DNA of 64,000 bases from Phocaeicola vulgatus ATCC 8482 (GTDB lineage: Bacteria > Bacteroidota > Bacteroidia > Bacteroidales > Bacteroidaceae), in assembly GCF_000012825.1 (NCBI RefSeq), contig NC_009614.1, forward strand, positions 1,860,001 through 1,924,000, written 5' to 3'. A program made the translations under genes and the position numbers. Under the pieces are notes generated by a model. The model did no database searches and was not told the origin of the DNA. It saw nothing but the letters and a program-made list of their open reading frames with translations. This document shows positions 56,377-63,522 of the stretch, in pieces. How positions within the stretch are numbered: the first letter of the stretch is position 1; the number at the start of each line of letters is the position of its first letter.

Positions 56377-56460
56377 GCCCAGATGGCGGAATCGGTAGAC
56401 GCGCTGGTCTCAAACACCAGTGGATTCACTTCCATCCCGGTTCGACCCCGGGTCTGGGTA
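56377..56460 (+). tRNA. tRNA-Leu(CAA)
   Basis: 84-nt class II tRNA. Acceptor GCCCAGA/TCTGGGT with discriminator A, anticodon stem CTGGT/ACCAG around loop CTCAAAC (anticodon CAA), long variable arm, T loop GTTCGACCC. Leu-tRNA genes are integration sites for NBU1-type elements, and an accessory island begins right after it. Confidence 0.95.
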
Positions 56461-56469
56461 CAAAGATAA

Positions 56470-56512
56470 AAGCTAAGTAATTGATAATTCAATACTTAGC
56501 TTCTTCTTTTTA
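56470..56512 (+). terminator. Terminator after tRNA-Leu
   Basis: 10-bp stem aagctaagta/tacttagctt (56470-56479 with 56493-56502) and T-rich tail. Confidence 0.7.
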
Positions 56513-56572
56513 TCGGGGATGTTCCCAAATTGTTCCCAATCATCCTTATGTATCCCACCAAAGATGGGGCAT

Positions 56573-57235
56573 TTACTTCATGCCATCTATTACCTTTAGT
56601 ATAGAATCGGGCTTTTCTACCATTCGCAATACAGAATCCGAATCAAATCCCATATATTCTATATAGGTTCGTATTAACTCATAATGCTCTTTGGCATAGC
56701 TTGTATCTATCACACGTGTAGCGTTGAAGCAGATAGGTTCATGATGTGCTATTCGGTTACGAAATTCACGGATGGCAGTCAGTTGGTTGTAGATGTCTGT
56801 TTGCTTTAAACCATGCGCTTTGTTGGGGAATATTTGAAGAAGTGTTTTTCCTCCTATGCGGTAATTGCGTCTTGTAAACAGATAAGTCCAGAAACCAAAT
56901 GTAAAGGAAGCTACCATCTTATCGTTGTTGTACACTCCCATATTGGTATAAGTACGCTGTATGCGTACTATTTCGGAGGCTTCCTGTTCAAGTAATCCAT
57001 TGGGTCTTGCTTGGTTGATTATCCAATTATCATCATTGAAGTACTGTTTGTAGTGAGTGTTTATAGCATTGCGTAGCATTATCTCAAACATACCGATAAC
57101 CCCATAAAAACGTTGGCTCAACTTGATGTTATATTGGTATAGGCGCAAGGTTTTGGCTTTTTCATAGCCACTTGCTTGTGCGTATTTGTTTAATCTTGCA
57201 GGGGATAGTACCTGCAAACATTCGTCATATTTCAT
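56573..57235 (-). CDS. Abi-family HEPN protein (abortive infection type)
   Basis: 220 residues. The segment AIREFRNRIAHHEPICFN (about residue 155-172) is the R-x4-6-H HEPN ribonuclease motif characteristic of Abi-like proteins, and KLSQRFYGVIGMFEIMLRNAIN is the family's N-terminal helix. Members give phage-linked abortive infection or act as toxins; here the role is inferred. Start at ATG 57235 (MKYDECLQVLSPARL); upstream codons begin with TTG only. Divergent from a lipoprotein gene across a symmetrical promoter. A broken copy lies at 61629-61943. Confidence 0.8.
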   Translation of the reverse strand: MKYDECLQVLSPARLNKYAQASGYEKAKTLRLYQYNIKLSQRFYGVIGMFEIMLRNAINTHYKQYFNDDNWIINQARPNGLLEQEASEIVRIQRTYTNMGVYNNDKMVASFTFGFWTYLFTRRNYRIGGKTLLQIFPNKAHGLKQTDIYNQLTAIREFRNRIAHHEPICFNATRVIDTSYAKEHYELIRTYIEYMGFDSDSVLRMVEKPDSILKVIDGMK

Positions 57236-57264
57236 TTGGTATAAGTTTAAAAACAAAACTTTTC

Positions 57265-57298
57265 TTGCAAATATAGAAATAAATGACTATATTTGCAA
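57265..57298. promoter_or_regulatory. Palindromic divergent promoter for the Abi and lipoprotein genes
   Basis: Perfect 12-bp inverted repeat ttgcaaatatag / ctatatttgcaa (57265-57276, 57287-57298) with a 10-nt centre. It carries TATATTTG -7 boxes on both strands (57275-57268 minus, 57288-57295 plus). For the minus-strand promoter the plus-strand box also supplies the TTTG -33 element at 19-nt spacing; for the plus-strand promoter the left arm supplies CTTG at 20 nt. Confidence 0.7.
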
Positions 57299-57420
57299 AC
57301 GTAAGACCCTGTTGTCCCTGCTGAACAAGCAAACTTCAGGGTTATTGTTTTTTATGTGGGTCTTATTATGCACTTTTGATTTTAGAACAATTTGATTATA
57401 AGCTAATTAGATGTTTGTTT

Positions 57421-58254
57421 ATGAGAATAGTAAATTATATTTTTATTGTCATTATCCTAAGTCTGCTTGGTATGACAAGTTGCAACGATGATAAACGGGA
57501 AGTTTTACCTTTTCATTTGGATAAGAAATCTTATGAGGTAATGTTAATGGGATGGAATGATATTCCTATTACAAACGGTAGTGGTAGGCTGAGTGTCACT
57601 ACTGATGATAAAGAGATTGTTTCGGTATCATGTACTACCTTAGGAATAGATGGAGCTACTGCTATGCTCCGTATCACGGGACTTGAAAAAGGAAATGTTA
57701 ATCTGATAGTTAAGGATGATGTTACTAATGAAACGGAAAGGATATCTGTAAAGGTTACAGACAGCTATTTGGTCTATATGGTAGGTGAGAGCAAACACCC
57801 CTCTTTGCCTAATGGAACGATTATGTATTTGATAAATAATGAAGCCCAGGATTGTTACTTCTTTACATATAATAATATAGAGCATGAAGTACATAGCGAT
57901 TTTATCACTAAGGGTTCTTATTCATTTTCAGTAGTAAAAAATAGTGATCCAAATCTATCGTATGAAACATTTCCCTATTTAACATTAACGTATAAGACGG
58001 ATGAGAATGATATTCTAACTGATGCAGATGTGCCTGCAAAGGAACATAAATTCAATTTGATAGGTTCTTCTTCATTGACATATAGTGTTATCGATAAGTT
58101 TTTGGGAGTTGATTGGGATGAGTTGGCAAAAACTCAGAATTTGCGTTCAGTAGGTAATGTTACCTTCATGAAAATGCAAGAGGATGGCACAAACTATTTG
58201 TTGCATGGAGAAATAACACTGTTTCCTCAAATACCTGAGGGGGTTTTGAAATAG
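57421..58254 (+). CDS. Hypothetical lipoprotein with Ig-like (BIG2-type) region
   Basis: 277 residues from ATG 57421. Lipoprotein signal (IFIVIILSLLGMTSCNDD, Cys about 21). Residues about 35-110 look like a bacterial Ig-like domain (GSGRLSVTTDDKEIVSVS, MLRITGLEKGNVNLIVKDD). The C-terminal half is not recognised. Long leader of about 120 nt with an inverted repeat taagaccc/gggtctta. Its divergent promoter is shared with the Abi gene, which suggests linked expression, but no joint function is known. Confidence 0.75.
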   Translation: MRIVNYIFIVIILSLLGMTSCNDDKREVLPFHLDKKSYEVMLMGWNDIPITNGSGRLSVTTDDKEIVSVSCTTLGIDGATAMLRITGLEKGNVNLIVKDDVTNETERISVKVTDSYLVYMVGESKHPSLPNGTIMYLINNEAQDCYFFTYNNIEHEVHSDFITKGSYSFSVVKNSDPNLSYETFPYLTLTYKTDENDILTDADVPAKEHKFNLIGSSSLTYSVIDKFLGVDWDELAKTQNLRSVGNVTFMKMQEDGTNYLLHGEITLFPQIPEGVLK

Positions 58255-58298
58255 GTGTCATTTTCTTTTGAAATGATAATACAAACATAGGTGAGGTG

Positions 58299-58478
58299 TT
58301 ATTTTAGGTAGTAAGGTTTATGATATGGGCAATAAGCAGAGTTACTGCTTGCTCGTTCTGTACAATTAGGATATGCACATTTGCTGTCTCCTGTTATTAT
58401 TTCTAATATAGTTGAACAAGAAGAAGATAGCATCGAAATGCTTAGACTAATTAATATAATTATTATTTTTTTGCCCAT
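58299..58478 (-). CDS. Small Cys/His lipoprotein, 59 aa
   Basis: An ORF too short for routine calling. ATG at 58478, stop at 58299-58301. N-terminus MGKKIIIILISLSISMLSSS is a clear lipoprotein signal with Cys21 after SSS. The mature part holds C-x4-C-x10-C-x2-H (CAYPNC ... YCPYH), a zinc-knuckle-like pattern. It lies downstream of the relaxase gene on the same strand. Function unknown. Confidence 0.65.
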   Translation of the reverse strand: MGKKIIIILISLSISMLSSSCSTILEIITGDSKCAYPNCTERASSNSAYCPYHKPYYLK

Positions 58479-58533
58479 TGTGGTTGATTTATGTGCCTTA
58501 ACTTTTAAAATGATTTGTAAATATAGGGAATTA

Positions 58534-58561
58534 AAGTGTAATTCATCATTGAATTACACTT
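58534..58561. terminator. Hairpin after the relaxase gene
   Basis: Perfect 12-bp arms aagtgtaattca/tgaattacactt with a 4-nt loop. T-rich on the plus side, weaker on the minus side. It lies between the relaxase stop and the small lipoprotein gene. Confidence 0.55.
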
Positions 58562-58578
58562 CTTTTGCTTATTGTTGG

Positions 58579-59982
58579 TTATAATTTGAATCCTCTATTT
58601 TTTCTTGGTTTTTCCACCGTTTGTTGCAAACCTTGCCTTAGTTTCTCCCATTGCTCCTTGAACCATTCACCTATTGGCTGTCGGTTTATGGTTAGTACCA
58701 ACTTGTTCCCATCAACCGGACTTTGCTCAATTTTGAAAGTGGCATTTTTTGTTTCAAATCTCCGTCTATACTCTTCGGAATAGATTTTTCCGCTGCACCT
58801 GATTGCTTCCCTTTTGTATAAAAGAGAATCAATCATCCCCTTGGTAAAGCCAATGACATAGCATAGTTTTTCCATTCTCAGCATTTCTTTGAGCAATGGG
58901 AACCAGCATAATGCTTTTTCAAGAATGGTGTTCAATCGTGAAATTTCCTTGTCTTTGGCTTCAAGTTCTTGATTATGTATTCCTTGAAGATTACGAATTT
59001 GTCTGCCATGCTGTTCCTGCATTTGTTGCATCTGCACTTTTAAGTCATCAATGCTTTTGTCACGCTTGGAAATTTCATAGCGTAAACTTTCGTTGGCTTG
59101 TTCCAAATCTTTTAATTTACCACTTCCGAAAAGAGAACCTACACCGCTAGTTATGGCAGTGGCTACATCGGTAGCTGCACTTTTGAGTTTGTCTGTGCGT
59201 ATCTCTGCTTTTACCTGTTTGAGTTCCTGCTCGGCAAGGCTTACCTGTTGCTCCTTGTGTCGCTTGGTTTCCTCTATACGTTGCAGTTCGGCTTTTTGTT
59301 TTTTTATGATGAAATCGTTCCGTTCCAGATGCTCTTTACCAGTGACCGCTTTTGCCTGCCCACGTTCCATCAGGAGAATATCGGAAGCAAGGGTCTGCAT
59401 GGTTGCCATATCCTCGTCATTGAGCTTTCGGCTCTTTCCGGTTTCATGGTTCATCCAGTCGAATACGACATGAGCATGATAATTTGGTTTGAACCATCTG
59501 TTACCGACTTGGAAGCTCTCTTTGTCTTCCGCTTCCGGCTGACCGTTCAGCCAATGCCCTTCGTCTTTGTGCAGGAAAATTTGTAGCGGAGTGATGCCCC
59601 ATCGTCTTTGACACTCTTCACCGAATTTGCGTACATCAGCCAGTGTGGTGTCCGGTCTGATGAGCAAGACTCCTTCACGGATGGGTGAACATCCCGCCAC
59701 CTTGATAATCTTTCCATTCTTTCCCTTGCGTTCCCTTTCCTTTTCCTGCATGGTACGTCCGGTCTTTTCCTTGACCATTTGCTTGATATTGTCATAATGA
59801 GTTCGCAGTTCGGGGGTGCCGAAGTCGGGATTTATCCACTGTTCGTTATCGGTGGAAAGTTCGGGAACGACATAGATTCTGGACTCCCCGATATTACGCA
59901 TATACTCGGCAGTCCTTCGGTTGTGCGCCTCGCTCGATGCGATTCTGCAAGGCTTGATATGTATGCTTGATTTTGTTGCCAT
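58579..59982 (-). CDS. MobV/Pre-type relaxase (mobilisation protein)
   Basis: 467 residues. Plasmid recombination/mobilisation enzyme: N-terminal IHIKPCRIASSEAHNRR, the metal-binding block FLHKDEGHW and NYHAHVVFDWMN, then a long coiled coil (about residues 205-330, KQKAELQRIEETKRHKEQ). It would nick oriT and lead DNA transfer with help from a conjugative element. The gene starts about 180 bp past the hairpin-rich region that probably is oriT. Confidence 0.9.
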   Translation of the reverse strand: MATKSSIHIKPCRIASSEAHNRRTAEYMRNIGESRIYVVPELSTDNEQWINPDFGTPELRTHYDNIKQMVKEKTGRTMQEKERERKGKNGKIIKVAGCSPIREGVLLIRPDTTLADVRKFGEECQRRWGITPLQIFLHKDEGHWLNGQPEAEDKESFQVGNRWFKPNYHAHVVFDWMNHETGKSRKLNDEDMATMQTLASDILLMERGQAKAVTGKEHLERNDFIIKKQKAELQRIEETKRHKEQQVSLAEQELKQVKAEIRTDKLKSAATDVATAITSGVGSLFGSGKLKDLEQANESLRYEISKRDKSIDDLKVQMQQMQEQHGRQIRNLQGIHNQELEAKDKEISRLNTILEKALCWFPLLKEMLRMEKLCYVIGFTKGMIDSLLYKREAIRCSGKIYSEEYRRRFETKNATFKIEQSPVDGNKLVLTINRQPIGEWFKEQWEKLRQGLQQTVEKPRKNRGFKL

Positions 59983-60195
59983 AGCTTCTTTTCTTTGTTT
60001 GCAATTGATTATTTTGCTCGCTTCCGCAGAGGGGTTCTTAGGGGTAAACCCATAAGCGGAGATTGCAAAGAGAGGGTCACTCTTTGCTCGGGGTTCTCAG
60101 GGGTGAAACGCCTTGAGTGGGTCATTAGGGCAAAGCCCTAATCCCCTCGGGAGAGCCCACAACTACGAAAGCGGAGCGTGTAGTTATAGTGGGCT
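59983..60195. other. Candidate oriT, hairpin-rich region between primase and relaxase genes
   Basis: Three hairpins: gcaaagag/ctctttgc (60065-60072, 60080-60087), attagggc/gccctaat (60124-60131, 60135-60142), and a longer one, agcccac+aactac with gtagtt+gtgggct (60154-60166, 60080-type right arm at 60180-60195 with a 3-nt bulge). Position directly before mob matches NBU1. The last hairpin also follows the primase stop and could be a terminator. Confidence 0.5.
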
Positions 60196-61150
60196 ATAAC
60201 CGGAAGCCGTTCTTCTTCTCCGGTGATTGGCTGCGCACCCCTTTTGCGGACTGGAGCTGCCCTTTTTTCTCAGCCTGTTTCTGTAAGTATTCGTTCAAGT
60301 CCTTGCATCCGCTGTAAGTCTGTGAAGCGTCACGGATGTATCGGTCTCTGCCGTATTCCTTGCGGATTTGTTGGAGGGCTTCCATGCCTGCATGGTCGTT
60401 GTCAAAAAAACAGTGGATGCGTTCGTAATTGCCCAACGGATAGAGAGCCTTGTTTACATTCGATACGGAGTTCAATACGATGTAGTCCTGCCCGTCCAAT
60501 TCCGGATAATTCGGGCAGTTCTCCTGTCTCAATGTCAGAAAGGAGAGGTAGTCCATAAATCCCTCGAACACATAACAGGTATTCCTCGCTTTCCCAGACT
60601 GTCTGATGTGGGAGATTTCCTTTGGAGCGATGCAGCCCTTGAAATAGCGGTTGCGAACCTCAAACCCACCCGAAGCATTGGGAAAGGCAATGGCAAAGTA
60701 CCGCTTGCCGTTGTGAGTGAAACGTGCTTCACTACATTCTCTTTTCGCCAGTTCTATGTTAATTCCTCTACCTTGTAAGTAGGCAAGCAGGGCAGGAGAT
60801 GATAACGGAACTATTTCCAACTGTTGGAAGCTCGGCTCGGAAGAGCTTTGCTTGCCAAAAGAGAAAGATACCGGGCGCACGTGCGGTGTCTGCTCTGCTA
60901 TCCGTTTCAAGATATAAGGTACATGGTCGGTAGCGTACAGATGTGCAGCCAGTGCAATGATGTTTCCGCCCTTTCCCAAACCGAAGTCATACCATTGTTC
61001 ACGTTCGGTATTTACTTTGAACGATGCTTCACTCTCTTCCCGAAATGGGGATTTGTACCAAAGGTTGACTCCCTGTTGTTTTACTGGTGAATAACCCAAG
61101 CTGTGCAGGTAGTCGGCTATTCGTATGCGTTTAGCTTCTTCTATTGTCAT
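60194..61150 (-). CDS. Toprim-domain DNA primase
   Basis: 318 residues. CHC2-like N-terminal region (SPFREESEASFKVNTEREQWYDFG) which lacks the zinc-binding Cys/His residues, then a Toprim domain with CYVFEGFMDYLSFLTL (acidic residue) and HCFFDNDHAGMEALQQI (DxD-like). Mobilisable-element primases of this type restart replication after transfer. Start at ATG 61150 (MTIEEAKRIRIADYL); the longer frame adds no family sequence. Confidence 0.88.
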   Translation of the reverse strand: MTIEEAKRIRIADYLHSLGYSPVKQQGVNLWYKSPFREESEASFKVNTEREQWYDFGLGKGGNIIALAAHLYATDHVPYILKRIAEQTPHVRPVSFSFGKQSSSEPSFQQLEIVPLSSPALLAYLQGRGINIELAKRECSEARFTHNGKRYFAIAFPNASGGFEVRNRYFKGCIAPKEISHIRQSGKARNTCYVFEGFMDYLSFLTLRQENCPNYPELDGQDYIVLNSVSNVNKALYPLGNYERIHCFFDNDHAGMEALQQIRKEYGRDRYIRDASQTYSGCKDLNEYLQKQAEKKGQLQSAKGVRSQSPEKKNGFRL

Positions 61151-61177
61151 TTTCTTACGGATTTGTAGGTGAATGAA

Positions 61178-61378
61178 AAAATGATGATTTGATGAATTTG
61201 AAATGTAACGCACTGTTAAACAGAATTATATCGGCTCATCTTTTTCTCATCAGATTGCTTTCCAAAAGAGAAATGATGTTTTCTTTTTTCATCAGCAATC
61301 GTTGTTGATGAGTGTTTGATGAATACATATCTATCTGTAAGGCAATATATTACTTCCCTTATTCATCATTTCATCAAA
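61178..61378. repeat. TGATGA-rich region upstream of the primase gene
   Basis: At least six copies of the word TGATGA or its complement (near 61181, 61190, 61272, 61315, 61327, 61361-61375), several within the longer form aaatgatgattt/ttgatgaa. Iteron-like; it may bind a replication or transfer regulator. Confidence 0.4.
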
Positions 61379-61382
61379 ATAA

Positions 61383-61589
61383 TTAGATAGCGGTCAGTTG
61401 TTCTTTCGTTACCGTATAAAACCGACCAGTTTTCCTTTTCGGCTCATAGTGGCACTCACGATGGGGTGCGAACTCATAAGCTTTTAATGCAAAGATTAAA
61501 GCATTTAGGGCTTCATTTCGTGGAGTAGTAGATAAGAGGTTCTTTCTGTATAGATTAGCAAAGGTGTATGCATAAAGGGAAATTAGCAA
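61383..61589 (-). pseudogene. Likely C-terminal remnant of an element gene
   Basis: Open frame of up to 68 codons; the readable part (NEALNALIFALKAYEFAPH, KTGRFYTVTKEQLTAI) looks like a protein end. It has no good start and borders the broken Abi copy. Family not recognised. Confidence 0.3.
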
Positions 61590-61628
61590 AGGTTAATCCC
61601 CTAAGAATTATAACTGATCCCATATTTT

Positions 61629-61943
61629 GTATCTATGGCACGTGTAGCGTTGAAGCAGATAGGTTCATGATGTGCTATTCGGTTACGAAATTCACGAATG
61701 GCAGTCAGTTGTTTGTAGATGTTTGTTTTAAACCATGCGCCTTGTTAGGGAATATTTGAAGAAGCGTTTTTCCGGCTCAGCGGAATTTTCTTCCTATACG
61801 GTAATTGCGTTTTGTAAACAGATAAGTCTAGAAACCAAATGTAAAGGAAGCTACCATCTTATCGTTGTTGTACACTCCCATATTGGTATAAGTGTGCTGT
61901 ATGCGTACTATTTCGGAAGCTTTCTGTTCAAGCAATCCATTGG
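61629..61943 (-). pseudogene. Broken second copy of the Abi-family gene
   Basis: Nearly identical to 56703-57002 inside the intact Abi gene, but both ends are missing and there is a 15- to 20-bp insertion (ggctcagcggaattttc) and small deletions, so the frame is lost. Same strand as the intact gene. Confidence 0.85.
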
Positions 61944-61980
61944 TGTATATAATAACTTAACTCAAGTTTCGGATTTAGAC

Positions 61981-62136
61981 TTAGACCGTCATAGCGTAGG
62001 CTTTAAGAGCATCCAACCTCTTGTCGTTTTCAATGACCGGCATATTCAAATCTTCAGATTCAGCCCCAGTGATTTCAGCCACAACCGCCACGACTTCTAA
62101 ATACTCAAATAGAACTTTGTTTCGTATGGTGTACAT
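61981..62136 (-). CDS. Small HTH-like ORF of uncertain status
   Basis: 51 codons from ATG 62136 (MYTIRNKVLFEYLEVVAVVAE) to the stop at 61981-61983. The sequence AEITGAESEDL followed by KRLDALKAYAM recalls the DNA-binding helices of DnaA domain IV. It overlaps the end of the transposase remnant in another frame, so it may be the tail of a gene into which the IS was inserted. Confidence 0.3.
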   Translation of the reverse strand: MYTIRNKVLFEYLEVVAVVAEITGAESEDLNMPVIENDKRLDALKAYAMTV

Positions 62137-62596
62137 GTGAGAAACTTTTTCCAATGGCTTTCATGTGAAAGCCTGCCTTAGGAAGGTCTGTGTCATCTGC
62201 TATCAGTACTGTTGGCAATTTGCTTTTCTTGTGATCGTTCCGCATGGTTACTTTCATTAGAAGCCAATAGGTTATGCGGTATATCACCTTTCGCCAGTTG
62301 ATGTCGTCTTGTGACAAATAGGAATACAGTACATCCTTTTTCCCACCAAACATCCGGCTTAAGACAGAACCATTGTAATGTGAGACCCCTTTATTGCAAA
62401 GAATGGAAGCAACACTAATATTTGGAGCACCTGGAGGTTTGTGAGCTGACAGTTGTCACGCTTCATTCCACCAAGACTACGACAGTCCAAGTTGACATTT
62501 TCAAGTAGGTGTGTAAATGAGCCCATAACGGCACTGCGACGTTTTTCACTGAAAAAAAATGCGGATTTCTGACGGAATTTTTGTAATTTTGCTCAT
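62105..62596 (-). pseudogene. Truncated, frameshifted transposase (IS4-like, Bacteroides type)
   Basis: Starts MSKITKIPSEIR at 62596, then slips at a T8 run and again at a G run near 62390; it continues as AVMGSFTHLLENVNLDCRSL, then RMFGGKKDVLYSYLSQDDIN and LIADDTDLPKAGFHMKAIG, and ends after FSHVHHTKQ. The catalytic first Asp lies in IADDTDLPK; everything after about residue 160 is gone. Confidence 0.75.
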
Positions 62597-62730
62597 GGCT
62601 TTCAGTTTTGAGTAATGTTTTTTATCACATCTAATTTGCTCATTTCCCATGATATACGGAAATACTCAAAGCCTTTTTTATGCGATATACTCAACCTCAA
62701 AGTCTAAATCATTAAACAAATAAGACGATT

Positions 62731-63522
62731 ATGGATTTATATGCAGACGATTTGGCGGATTACATCTATCAAGAAAATGATGTGGACAAGAAACGGGCAT
62801 TGTTATTGAAAGTGGAAGCGGAAATCAAAAAGCTCATGGGCGAACAGGAAAAGGGTAGCCTTGATTTAAGGCACATCGGTGCAGTACAGATAGAAAAGAT
62901 ACAAGATCTGATAGGTACAAGAAGTTTGATTCTCAACCAGATGTTTCAAGCCACTTCGCAGGAAATCAAACGCTTTGAAGCGGTAAATGAATTGCTGAAT
63001 AGTTTGACTAAGAAGATGTATCATCGCATGGCAAACCTCTATCGTACATTGATTAATAGCCCCAAAGATGAATCTTTTGATGACGATTATATCATCCGTG
63101 GTACACTGAGGTATGTGTTCTGTGGGGTGGAGTCTATATTGGAATTGCCGGAAGACAGCTATTATGGCTCCGATTTTGCTTACATGATAGAACTAATTTG
63201 TTGTTTACTTGAAGAATACAATGGGGGACTTCCCGAAATCGAAGAATGTTCTTGTAATTATTCATCCAAAAACACATCGGATATGACAGATGAGCAGTTA
63301 CAATGTGTGGATGTATGGGATGATGGAGTGACATGGGCAGAAGAACATTTACGCCGTCCGGAACTGAAGCATATTATCGTGTGTCATGCCATACATGACA
63401 TTTGCACTCACAAACCTTACTCCATTCCGGACTTATTGCGGTTAAATGATTTTTGGGTAGAAGCCCATCTGGTATGTCAACATATTATAGACCAAAACGG
63501 GAAACGCTATAACTCGGATTAA
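62731..63522 (+). CDS. Unrecognised protein, 263 aa
   Basis: Soluble, acidic protein without signal peptide or membrane segment. The first 110 residues are mainly helical with heptad-like pattern (KKRALLLKVEAEIKKLMGEQ); a cysteine-containing part follows (CGVESILELPEDSY, EECSCNYSSKN). No motif I can name. Codon use looks like that of a real gene and the frame is long and uninterrupted. It converges with the phosphoesterase gene, their stop codons overlapping by 4 bp. Confidence 0.7.
   Translation: MDLYADDLADYIYQENDVDKKRALLLKVEAEIKKLMGEQEKGSLDLRHIGAVQIEKIQDLIGTRSLILNQMFQATSQEIKRFEAVNELLNSLTKKMYHRMANLYRTLINSPKDESFDDDYIIRGTLRYVFCGVESILELPEDSYYGSDFAYMIELICCLLEEYNGGLPEIEECSCNYSSKNTSDMTDEQLQCVDVWDDGVTWAEEHLRRPELKHIIVCHAIHDICTHKPYSIPDLLRLNDFWVEAHLVCQHIIDQNGKRYNSD

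Larger units (their letters stand above)
56461..62730. mobile_element. Remnant of an NBU-like mobilisable element (limits uncertain)
   Basis: Genes for a MobV-type relaxase and a Toprim primase flank an oriT-like region in the order known from NBU1 (primase, oriT, mob), next to a tRNA-Leu. No integrase or excisionase is visible, and the right part is full of broken genes. No second copy of the tRNA 3' end was found within the window, so the right border is a guess. Confidence 0.5.

Noticed and set aside
56193..56492. N-terminal extension of the mannose-1-phosphate guanylyltransferase frame
   Set aside because: Runs through tRNA-Leu on the opposite strand and precedes the family's true N-terminus.
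58381..58584. 67-codon plus-strand frame between the lipoprotein and relaxase genes
   Set aside because: The opposite strand carries a better supported 59-aa lipoprotein, and this frame has no ribosome site and runs through a terminator hairpin.
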